A DNA stretch of 64,000 nucleotides from Theropithecus gelada (lineage: Eukaryota > Chordata > Mammalia > Primates > Cercopithecidae), in the NCBI RefSeq assembly GCF_003255815.1, contig NC_037689.1:142192766-142256765 (forward strand). Reading direction: 5' to 3'. A program made the translations under genes and the position numbers. The notes beneath the pieces are model-generated. The model made no database searches. It was given only the letters and a program-made list of their open reading frames with translations, and was not told the DNA's origin. Positions 26,615 to 35,473 of this stretch are shown here, one piece after another (the stretch's first letter is position 1; every line of letters begins with the position of its first letter).

Positions 26615-26945
26615 TGGGCCAGGTACAGTGGCTTATGCCTGTAGTCTCAGCACTTTGGGAGGCCAAGGCAGGCAGATCGCTTGAGGTCAGGAGTTCAAGA
26701 CCAGCCTGAGCAACATGGTGAAACACCCATCTCTACTAAAAATACAAAAATTAGCCAGACGTGGTGGTGCACATCTGTAATCCCAGCTACTCAGGTGGCT
26801 GAGGCAAGTGAATCGCTTGAACTCGGGAGGCGAAGTTTGCAGTGAGCCAAAATTGCATCACTGTACTCCAGCCTGGGCAACAAAGCGAGACTCTGTCTCC
26901 ATAGATAAATAAATACAAAACACACCCACCACCCCCCCCACACAC
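26615..26945 (+). mobile_element. Alu (S/J type) with a CA-rich tail
   Basis: It begins GGCCAGGTACAGTGGCTTAT. The tail passes into 'aaataaatac' and then a C/CA-rich stretch ending in a short (CA)n. Confidence 0.88.
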
Positions 26946-28379
26946 ACACATATATGAATTCTCTGTGATTTAAACATATTGTGGAAGATAATATAATCTG
27001 TGTTACTTTGTGCCTCTCCAAAAGCAGACTCTGAGTCACAGAATTTGACTGCAAGAAGTTAATTTGGAAAATGATGTCAGGAAACACTGAGAGAGAGTGG
27101 GAAATGGGGAGTGTATCTCATTTTCCCCCTGAGAGCCAAAGAACCAGTGCTACATATTCACCAGCTCCCTTCACTCTTGGATGAGTGATGCCCTGAGTAT
27201 TAACCACTCAGAACATCTGGCTGATCCCACAAACAAACTGAACATGCTCCAGTCACTAGAAAATAATCCCAGGCACAGAGATACAAAATGCTGTCTGCAA
27301 GTACAGTAACTTTCTGTGGTGACCTCCAAGATAGGACAAGGTGATAAATGAGGGGTACCAAAGCATCTGCTTATAAGTTAATACTTAATTATTTTGGAGA
27401 CTATGAGTTTGTCTTTTTTTATAGAAATTCTAATCAATTTAAACTTTCTAAATATTTCAACACTGCTTTCCAGGACAGATAAGTGAATATTGCTTACACA
27501 ATATATTGGATTATAATTATTGTGTTTCTAAATCCATTATTGGTTTTCATGAACTTCAGACAATTTCTGCTTTCATTGTTGGTGTACATTTGTATATATT
27601 ATCAGTTGGACAAAGTATTAGTATCAGTGATGTATATGTTAGTCCACTGTACCAACTTAAATAGAACTTTCAAGTCCATCAAATGACTTTCAGACCCAAA
27701 GCTGTTATGTGACTTACTTAATAAGAAAATTTTGTGACTTAAGAAAATTTTGTGACATGTAAACATTTTAAATAAATTAAAATTTATAGGGATAGAGATA
27801 GCAAAGGTCATCATGTAAAGTTTCTACTTATTTATAACTGTTTATATTTGCTCTTTGTAAAGTTCCAATTAAGATGAAAAACTGAATGCTGTATGCTTCC
27901 CTTATAAAGTTACTTATGAGGTTAAGGATATTTTGAGGTTAAAGATTGAAAAATTCAAATAATATTGTCACCTAATTATATTTGTGTGTATGTATGATAC
28001 ATACATTTATGCTAATAAAGAAAAGTAGCTTGTGTATAGCAAAGAGGAAAAAAACTAACAGTTCATAATTGATCTTGGAGTGTTCAGTCAATTCTTAATA
28101 AATAATAGTAAACAGTATTTTCTTGATCTTCTCTGTAATAAGTCCATATGGCAGAAATTCTTTATCTTACCAGAAATATCTCATTGGATAAATTGTCTCC
28201 CATCATTAAACATGATAGTGGCTGTTAGTTTTTCATGGATGCCCTCTCAGTTTGAAGGGGTTCCTACTATTTCTATTTTGGTGAGCAATTTTACCTTGAG
28301 TGCAGGTTTTGAATTTCGTCAAATTATTTATTTGCACTTATTGAAATAATGTGTATTTTAAATTTTTATTGTCTGAAAG
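26946..28379. other. No gene or recognised repeat
   Basis: AT-rich sequence without convincing frames or repeats that I can identify. Confidence 0.35.
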
Positions 28380-29170
28380 TGTAAATCAAAACTACAATGA
28401 GATATTGTGACACCTCAGTGAAAATGGCTTATATCAAAAAGACAGGCAATAAAAATGGTAGTGATAATGTGGAGAAAAGGGAGCCCTCATACACTTTTCA
28501 CGAAAATGTAACTTAGTAAAACCACTATGGAGAACAGTTTGGAGTTTCCTCAAAAACCTAAAGCTACCATATGGTTCAGCAATCCCACCACTGGGCATAT
28601 ACACAAAAGAAAGGAAATTAGTGTATCAAAGAGATATCTGCACTCCCATGTTGCTTCAGCACTACTCACAATAGCTAAAATTTGGAAACAACCTAAATGT
28701 CCATCAACAGGTGAATGGATAAAGAAAATGTGGCACATATACACACAACTGAGTTCTATTCAGTCATGAAAAAAGAATGAGATCCAGTCATTTGCAACAA
28801 CATGGATGGAACTGGAGATCATTATGTTAAGTGAAATAAGCCAGGCAGAGAAAGACAAACATCATATGTTCTCTTTTATTTGTGGAATCTGAAAATCAAA
28901 ACAATTGAACTAATGGACACAGAGAGTAGAAAGATGGTTACCAGCAGATGGGAAGGATAGTGAAGGGCTAAGGGGGGAGGTAGGGGTGGTTAATAGAAAC
29001 AAACAAACAAAAAAAAATGAAAAGAATGAATAAGATCTACTATTTGATAGCACTAAAGGGTGAGTATAGTCAATAATGACTTAATTTCATTATAAAGAAC
29101 TAAAAGAGTGTAACTGGATTGTTTGTAACTCAAAGGATAAATGCTTGCAAACTTTAAGTCTGATAAAAAA
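28380..29170 (+). mobile_element. L1 3' end (L1PB/L1MA type)
   Basis: The decayed end of ORF2 ('gtccatcaacaggtgaatgg') leads into an older-type 3' UTR ending 'aaaggataaatgcttgcaaa'. It adjoins the old LTR that hosts the provirus. Confidence 0.75.
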
Positions 29171-29183
29171 ACATTTTACAATC

Positions 29184-29450
29184 TGTTCTCTCTGAAGGCT
29201 GTTACCTGAAGGTTTCCTCTGCAATTAAGAACTTTGTTCTCCCCAATTCTTTATCTTATCACAGACCTTCCTTTCTGTTGACCCCAGGTCTTTAGATAAA
29301 CTCAACCAATCGTCAACCAGAAAATTTGTAGATATACCTATAAGCTGGAAGCCCCTATCACTTCGAGTTGTCTGGCCTTTCTGGAACAAACCAATGTACT
29401 TCTTAAATGTATTTGATTGAAGTCTCATGCCTTCCTGAAATGCATAAAAC
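29184..29450 (+). mobile_element. Old solo LTR, left part (split by provirus)
   Basis: With 37,730-37,863 this makes one LTR of about 400 bases. The left part ends at 'atgcataaaac', its likely TATA region. The right part carries its AATAAA (37,818-37,823) and a U5-like end '...ctctttgtcgaca'. Similarity by eye is to the MER4-related class I LTRs. The provirus duplicated AAAC at the cut. Confidence 0.7.
29447..29450. repeat. Target site duplication, left (AAAC)
   Basis: AAAC directly precedes the 5' LTR and recurs at 37,726-37,729 directly after the 3' LTR. Four bases is the gammaretroviral integrase stagger. Confidence 0.92.
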
Positions 29451-29533
29451 TGAAAACAGGCCATGAGCATGAGTGACTAAGAAAAACACCCAATGTTTCT
29501 GGAATTCAAATTCAAACTGAAAAACAATTCCAG

Positions 29534-29555
29534 AAAAAAAAAAAAAAAAAAAAAA
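29534..29555. repeat. Poly-A tract in U3 of the 5' LTR
   Basis: A run of about 22 A. The 3' LTR has the same tract interrupted by C and is longer (37,384-37,417). Confidence 0.9.
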
Positions 29556-29576
29556 CCCCGCGCATACAAACCCTGA

Positions 29577-29621
29577 CCAATCAGAGTGAGACACCTTGCT
29601 CAGGCCATGACTAGCCCCAAT
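29577..29621 (+). promoter_or_regulatory. Two CCAAT boxes in U3
   Basis: CCAAT occurs at 29,577-29,581 (in 'gaccaatcag') and 29,617-29,621 (in 'gccccaatcatc'). They lie about 118 and 78 bases upstream of the TATA box. The first is a strong NF-Y type context. Confidence 0.75.
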
Positions 29622-29625
29622 CATC

Positions 29626-29688
29626 TCGCGCCTCAAGCTTTGTTTGAATTTCGCGCCTAAAGCTTTGTCTGGGTTTCGCGCCTCAGGA
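29626..29688 (+). repeat. Three 25-bp repeats, each with TCGCGCCT
   Basis: TCGCGCCT begins at 29,626, 29,651 and 29,676, an exact 25-base period. The first two units share 'AAGCTTTGT' and the third is partial. The core resembles E2F sites (TTTSGCGC). The array stands directly upstream of the TATA box and is unchanged in the 3' LTR (37,492, 37,517, 37,542). Confidence 0.85.
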
Positions 29689-29694
29689 GTTGCC

Positions 29695-29702
29695 TTTATA
29701 AG
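29695..29702 (+). promoter_or_regulatory. TATA box of the provirus
   Basis: TTTATAAG, followed by GC-richer sequence. Transcription should start about 25-30 bases downstream, near 29,725. Confidence 0.8.
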
Positions 29703-29861
29703 CGGCCTGTAACCAGCACTCGGGGTCCCTTGGCCATCCTGATGCACGGGGGACCCTAGCGCGCTAGAAAGAAAAGCGTCTCTCCGCTGTGATCTCGGAG
29801 TTGAGTGGTCTCTCGCGGCGACCCCTGCCCAAAGTGGAACTTTAACTTAGGTTCCAACATC

Positions 29862-29879
29862 TGGGGGCTCGTCCGGGAT
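29862..29879 (+). promoter_or_regulatory. Primer binding site, tRNA-Pro
   Basis: TGGGGGCTCGTCCGGGAT, two bases after the LTR end, is the complement of the 3' end of proline tRNA, the primer used by MLV and relatives. It starts minus-strand DNA synthesis. Confidence 0.95.
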
Positions 29880-29966
29880 TTGGGGTCGTCCGGAGACCCT
29901 CGACCTGTCTGGTGGAGACCCACACGGCCTGGGCCACCGACTGCTGACCCGACGGACAGACTCTAT

Positions 29967-29972
29967 CAGGTA
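29967..29972 (+). promoter_or_regulatory. Probable major splice donor
   Basis: CAG|GTACTT, with the GT at 29,970-29,971, lies in the leader about 90 bases after the PBS, where gammaretroviruses place the donor for env mRNA. The acceptor, expected within pol, could not be fixed by eye. Confidence 0.6.
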
Positions 29973-30032
29973 CTTTCATTTTCATTCTGTCTTGCTGGCT
30001 TATTCTGGGGAGTACTCCGCCTGAGTAATTAA

Positions 30033-30284
30033 GTGGGAAAGGGGGACAGACGTGTCCGGCACCTTCCCACTTATGCCCCGGGGGACGCCCTGGCAGTTGT
30101 CTGGAGGAAGGCTGACGACTCCGTCAGCCTCCTCAAATCTGAAGGCAGGTCCTCCCTGCCGTCTGAATCCTTTGTGAAACTGTGGCGCCTTTCTTTGGCC
30201 GCGCGGCTCCTCTGTATCTGTTTGGTCTCTGTTTATGTTGTTGTCATTTTGTTCGTGTGTGTGTACGAGCCTCTGGACAGAACT
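30033..30284 (+). CDS. Glyco-Gag-like leader frame, no ATG
   Basis: The 84 codons before the gag ATG are open and in frame with gag. A TAA ends the frame upstream at 30,030. The frame has no ATG. Candidate starts are GTG at 30,033 and CTG at 30,090, which has a purine at -3 and G at +4. Near its end is a 20-residue hydrophobic stretch (30,207-30,266), a possible signal-anchor. In MLV a CUG-started leader of similar length makes glyco-Gag, a type II membrane protein that counters host restriction and aids release. Position, length and anchor fit that. Here translation would stop at the nonsense codon 20 codons into gag, so only a peptide of about 84-103 residues could form. Function is inferred. 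Confidence 0.65.
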
Positions 30285-31907
30285 ATGGGACAGACACTGA
30301 CGACTCCTCTATCCTTGACCCTAACCCACTTTTCTGACGTTTGAACACGAGCCCACAATCTCTCTGTGGAAGTCCGTAAGGGACGATGGAAAACCTTTTG
30401 TTTGTCTGAATGGCCCACCCTCCACGGCGGGTGGCCCCGAGATGGAACTTTCGACCTATTGATTATTTTACAGGTTAAGGCAAAGGTGATGGACCCTGGA
30501 CCACACGGCCACCCTGACCAGGTGGCCTATATAATTACCTGGGAAGATCTAGTCCGAAACCCCCCTTCTTGGGTGAAACCCTTCCTCCCCTCCACCCTCC
30601 CTTCCCAGTCAACTCTCCTGGCCTTAGAGGCCCCAAAGAATCGGACTCCGGACCCGCATAAGCCAGTCCTCTCAGACGAGGCTCAGGGAGACCTTCTCCT
30701 CCTTGACCCTCTACCTCCCCCACCTCACAATCCCCTCCTAAGGCCCCCTCCTTACGCTTCGCCCTCACTCCCTGCCATATCCCCTGTTTCCCCCTCTACC
30801 CCCTCAGCCCCCACTCTCTCTCCGGTTTCTTCCTCTACCCCTCCTCTGACCCCATCTCCCTCTCCAGCCCTACCCGAACTAACCCCTAGGACGCCGCCCC
30901 TGATGCCCCGCCTCCGCCTGCAGCGGGCTGGGGACCCAGACGGCCCCGCCACCTGGCAATCCTCCCTCTTTCCCCTCCGCACCGTCAACCGCACAATCCA
31001 GTACTGGCCCTTTTCAGCCTCAGATCTTTATAACTGGAAGACCCACAACCCCTCCTTCTCCCAAGATCCCCAGGCCCTAACCTCGCTGATAGAATCCATT
31101 CTCCTCACCCACCAACCTACCTGGGATGACTGCCAGCAACTTTTGCAGGTTCTTCTAACTACTGAAGAAAGGCAACGGGTCCTCCTAGAGGCCCGGAAAA
31201 ATGTGCCGGGACCAGGAGGACTCCCAACCCAACTCCCCAATGAAATAGACGAGGGATTTCCCCTCACCCGCCCGGACTGGGACTATGAAACAGCACCAGG
31301 TAGGGAGAGTCTCCGAATCTATCGCCAGGCTCTGTTGGCGGGTCTCAAAGGGGCAGGAAAGCGCCCCACCAATTTGGCCAAGGTAAGGACTATTACTCAG
31401 GAAAGGGACGAAAGCCCGGCCGCCTTTATGGAAAGGCTTCTGGAAGGGTTCCGAATGTACACTCTGTTTGACCCGGAGGCTCTGGAACATAAGGCCACCG
31501 TGGCTATGTCATTCATAGATCAGGCAGCATCAGATATAAAAGGAAAACTCCAAAGATTAGATGGGATTCAGACCTAAGGATTACAAGAATTAGTTAGGGA
31601 GGCGGAAAAAGTATATAATAAAAGGGAAACTCCCGAGGAAAGGGAAGCCAGATTAGCGAAAGAACAGGAGGAACGAGAGGATCGTAGAGATCGAAAGAGA
31701 GATAAGCACTTAACGAAAATCCTGGCGGCAGTAGTGACAGAGAAAGGGCCAGGAAGAGAGGAGGATAAGCGGAGGCGGTCGAAAGTAGAAAAGGACCAGT
31801 GTGCCTATTGCAAGGAACGGGGACATTGGATTAAAGACTGTCCCAAACGTCCTAAGGACTGGAAGAAACCTGTCCCCGTCCTCGCCTTGGGTGAGGACAG
31901 CGATTAG
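30285..31907 (+). pseudogene. gag: gag, two premature stops
   Basis: The frame has 540 codons to the natural amber stop at 31,905, close to the usual gammaretroviral Gag length. The start ATG has A at -3 and G at +4; MGQ-type N-terminus suits N-myristoylation. Order: matrix, a proline-rich p12-like part with the late motif PPPY (30,744-30,755), capsid with a major homology region (about 31,390-31,450), a charged stretch rich in E and R, and a nucleocapsid with one CCHC zinc knuckle (31,800-31,841). Breaks: TGA at 30,342 (codon 20) and TAA at 31,575 (codon 431, late capsid). The rest is open in one frame, so decay is slight. No normal Gag can be made. Confidence 0.93.
31800..31841 (+). other. 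Nucleocapsid zinc knuckle, CCHC
   Basis: Cys-X2-Cys-X4-His-X4-Cys with all four ligands present. One knuckle only is typical of gammaretroviruses. It binds genomic RNA. Confidence 0.9.
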
Positions 31908-31965
31908 AGGTGTCAGGGCTCTGGAGCCCCCCCCGAGCCCCGGCTAACTGTCTCTGTAGGGGGGC
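31905..31965 (+). promoter_or_regulatory. Gag-Pol readthrough signal: amber stop plus pseudoknot
   Basis: UAG at 31,905-31,907 ends gag and the pro-pol frame goes on in the same frame. After an 8-base spacer, stem 1 pairs 31,916-31,921 (GGGCTC) with 31,935-31,940 (GAGCCC). Stem 2 pairs 31,926-31,932 (GCCCCCC) with 31,959-31,965 (GGGGGGC). This is the MLV-type H pseudoknot that lets some ribosomes read the stop as an amino acid. Confidence 0.88.
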
Positions 31966-34900
31966 ACCCCACCACCTTCCTGGTGGACACAGGGGCTCAA
32001 CATTCTGTTTTGACAAAGGCAAATGGGCCCCTGTCTTCTCGCACCTCCTGGGTCCAGGGGGCAACAGGAGGGAAACTGCACAAATGGACCAACCACCGGA
32101 CAGTCAATCTTGGAAAAGGTATGGTGACTCATTCTTTCTTGGGGGTGCCCGAATGCCCATATCCCCTTCTGGGGCGGGACCTCTTGACTAAACTCAGAGC
32201 CCAAATCCATTTCTCCGAGAGGGGGGCCCAAGTGTTAGATCGGGACAGCCAGCCCATCCAAATTTTAACTGTGTCCTTGCAAGACGAACACCGGCTTTTC
32301 GATGCTCCAGTCACCACTAGCCTCCCCGATGCTTGGCTACAAGAATTTCCCCAGGCTTGGGCTGAAACGGGAGGACTTGGATGGGCAAAATGCCAAGCTC
32401 CAATTATAATTGATCTGAAGCCCACAGCGGTACCCGTGTCCATTAAGCAATACCCTATAAGCCGTGAGGCTCGTGTGGGTATTCGGCGGCACATTATCAA
32501 ATTTTTGGAGCTCGGAGTCTTGCGACCATGTCGCTCACCCTGGAATACTCCACTCCTGCCAGTAAGAAAGCCGGGTACCCAGGATTATAGGCCCATCCAA
32601 GATTTAAGAGAAGTTAATAAAAGAACCATGGATATCCATCCCACGGTCCCCAATCCTTACAACCTGCTCAGTACCTTAAAGCCAGACCACAGCTGGTATA
32701 CAGTATTAGATTTAAAGGATGAGTTCTTTTGCCTACCTCTGGCCCCCCAGAGCCAAGAACTTTTTGCCTTTGAGTGGAAAGATCCTGAGAAAGGAATCTC
32801 GGGCCAATTAACCTGGACCCGGCTTCCCCAAGGGTTCAAGAACTCTCCCACTCTCTTCGACGAGGCTCTCCACCAAGACCTGACTGACTTCCGAACCCAG
32901 CAACCAGGAGTGACCCTGCTCCAGTATGTGGATGACCTCCTCCTGGCTGCACCCACCAAGGAGGCTTGTATGCAAGGCACTAGGCACCTGCTCCAAACAC
33001 TTGGAGAAAAAGGATATCGGGCTTCCGCCAAGAAGGCGCAAATTTGTCAAAGGTAACCTATCTGGGGTATGTCCTAAGTGAAGGGAAAAGATGGCTCACC
33101 CCTGGGCGGATAGAGACTGTGGCTCGCATTCCGCCACCTCGAACTCCCAGAGAGGTACGTGAGTTCCTGGGAACAGCCGGGTTCTGCCGCCTGTGGATAC
33201 CCGGTTTTGCTGAATTGGCCGCCCCCCTCTATGCACTCACCAAGGGGAACACTCCCTTCACCTGGCTGGCCGAGCATCAATTAGCTTTCGAGACCCTAAA
33301 GAAAGCACTCCTCTCTGCCCCAGCTCTTGGGTTACCGGATACATCAAAGCCCTTTACCCTCTTTTTAGATGAAAGGCAAGGGATTGCCAAAGGGGTCCTA
33401 ACCCAGAAATTAGGGCCCTGGAAAAGACCGGTGGTGTACCTATCTAAGAAACTGGACCCTGTAGCGGCTGGATGGCCCCCATGTCTCCGCATCATGGCGG
33501 CCACCGCTGTGCTAGTCAAAGACTCTGCCAAGCTAACCCTTGGATAGCCGCTAACTGTCATTACCCCACATGCTCTAGAGGCCATAGTGCGGCAGCCCCC
33601 AGACCGATGGATTACCAACGCATGCCTGACCCACTACCAGGCCCTCCTACTGGACATGGACCGCGTCCGATTTGGCCCTCTGGTCACCCTAAATCCTGCT
33701 ACACTGCTACCAGTACCAGAAGACCAACCTAGCTCCCACGATTGTCGGCAGGTGTTGGCAGAGACCCACGGGACGCGGGAAGACCTCAAGGATCAAGAAC
33801 TCCCAGACGCGGACCACACTTGGTACACAGACGGTAGCAGCTATCTCGACTCAGGTACTCGGAGGGCGGGAGCAGCGGTAGTGGATGGCAACACCACCAT
33901 ATGGGCACAAGCACTACCCCCTGGCACGTCTGCGCAAAAGGCTGAATTAATAGCATTGACAAAGGCCCTAGAGCTGTCAAAAGGGAAAAAGGCTAATATT
34001 TATACAGACAGTCGATATGCTTTTGCAACAGCCCACACCCATGGAAGTATTTATGAGAGACGGGGTCTTCTAACCTCAGAAGGAAAAGAGATCAAGAACA
34101 AGGCCGAAATAGTTGCCTTATTAAAAGCCCTCTTCCTTCCTCGGGAAGTGGCCATAATCCACTGTCCCGGACATCAAAAAGGGCATGATCCAATCGCAGT
34201 GGGAAACAGGCAGGCAGACCAAGCGGCCAAGCAAGCCGCCGTGGCAGAGGCACTAACTCTAGTCTCCGAAACCGACAAAGCCGGTCAGATAGCCATTAGG
34301 TACACCTACACCTCAGAGGACCAGGAAGAAGCGAGAGCCATGGGAGCCACGGAGAACAAAGACACTAAAAATTGGGAAAAAGAAAGGAAGACGGTCCTCC
34401 CTCAAAAAGAGGCCATGGCTATGATCCAACAAATGCACGCCTGGACACATTTAGGCAGCCGAAAGCTGAGATTGTTAATTGAAAAAACTGACTTTCTAAT
34501 CCCTAGAGCTGGCGCTCTGATAGAACAGGTGACGTCTGCCTGTAAGGTCTGCCAACAAGTAAATGCTGGAGCTACTCAAGTGCCAGCAGGGATACAAGCC
34601 CATGGCAGTCGCCCAGGGGCTTATTGGGAAATAGACTTCACTGAAGTATAGCCTCACTATGCGGGGTATAAGTATTTACTAGTGTTTGTAGATACCTTTT
34701 CAGGATGGGTAGAAGCCTACCCCACCCGACAAGAAACGGCACACGTAGTGACCAAGAAAATTTTAGAAGAAATTTTTCCTAGATTTGGACTTCCCAAGGT
34801 AATTGGGTCAGACAACGGGCCGGCCTTCGTTTCTCAGGTAAGTCAGGGGCTAGCCAGGATACTGGGGATTAATTGGAAATTGCATTGTGCTTATAGACCC

Positions 34901-35473
34901 CAGAGCTCAGGACAGGTAGAAAGGATGAATAGAACTTTAAAAGAGACCCTCACTAAATTGACCTTAGAGACTGGCCTAAAAGATTGGAGACGCCTCCTAT
35001 CTCTAGCCCTCTTAAGAGCCCGAAATACACCTAACCGCTTTGGGCTCACTCCCTATGAAATCCTCTATGGAGGACCTCCCCCTTTGTCAACCCTGCTTGA
35101 CTCCTTCTCCCCTTCCAACCCTAAGACTGACCTGCAGGCTCGGCTGAAAGGACTACAGGCAGTACAGGCCCAAATCTGGGCCCCCTTGGCAGAACTGTAC
35201 CGGCCGGGACATCCACAAACCAGCCACCCCTTCCAGGTGGGAGACTCCGTCTATGTCAGACGGCACCGTTCACAGGGACCGGAACCCCGATGGAAAGGAC
35301 CCTACGTCGTTCTCCTGACCACACCCATGGCCATAAAGGTCGACGGAATCGCTGCTTGGGTCCACGCATCCCACACCAAGGCCGCCCCGGAGACGCCTGA
35401 ACCAACGCCGCCTGGGTCATGGAGACTCCATCGCTCCGAAGACCCGCTCAAGATAAGACTCTCTCGCACCTAA
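31908..35473 (+). pseudogene. pol: pro-pol, one frameshift and two stops
   Basis: Protease has the aspartic motif DTGA (31,986-31,997). RT keeps YVDD (32,925-32,936); motif A reads LDLKDEFF. RNase H keeps TDGS, the AEL glutamate, TDSRYA and a final Asp (about 33,826-34,220). Integrase has its HHCC zinc site (about 34,436-34,551) and the D,D,E core (D near 34,634, D near 34,811, E near 34,920). Breaks: a frame change of one base between about 33,044 and 33,056, just after the RT palm; TAG at 33,545 in the RT connection; TAG at 34,649, right after the first catalytic Asp of integrase. The last 55 bases overlap env. The reading frame is otherwise open. Confidence 0.93.

Larger units (their letters stand above)
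29451..29859 (+). repeat. 5' LTR
   Basis: It begins TGAAAACAGG and ends TTCCAACA. In order it holds an A-tract, two CCAAT boxes, a triple GC-rich repeat, a TATA box and an R/U5 without AATAAA. Substitutions from the 3' LTR are at 29,508, 29,518 and 29,814 (approximate), and the A-tract differs. Confidence 0.95.

Noticed and set aside
29862..29879. tRNA-Pro match
   Set aside because: It is only the 18-base primer binding site, not a tRNA gene.
30535..32500. Antisense open frames across gag and pol
   Set aside because: GC-rich shadows of the sense frames, with no motifs, promoters or conservation argument.
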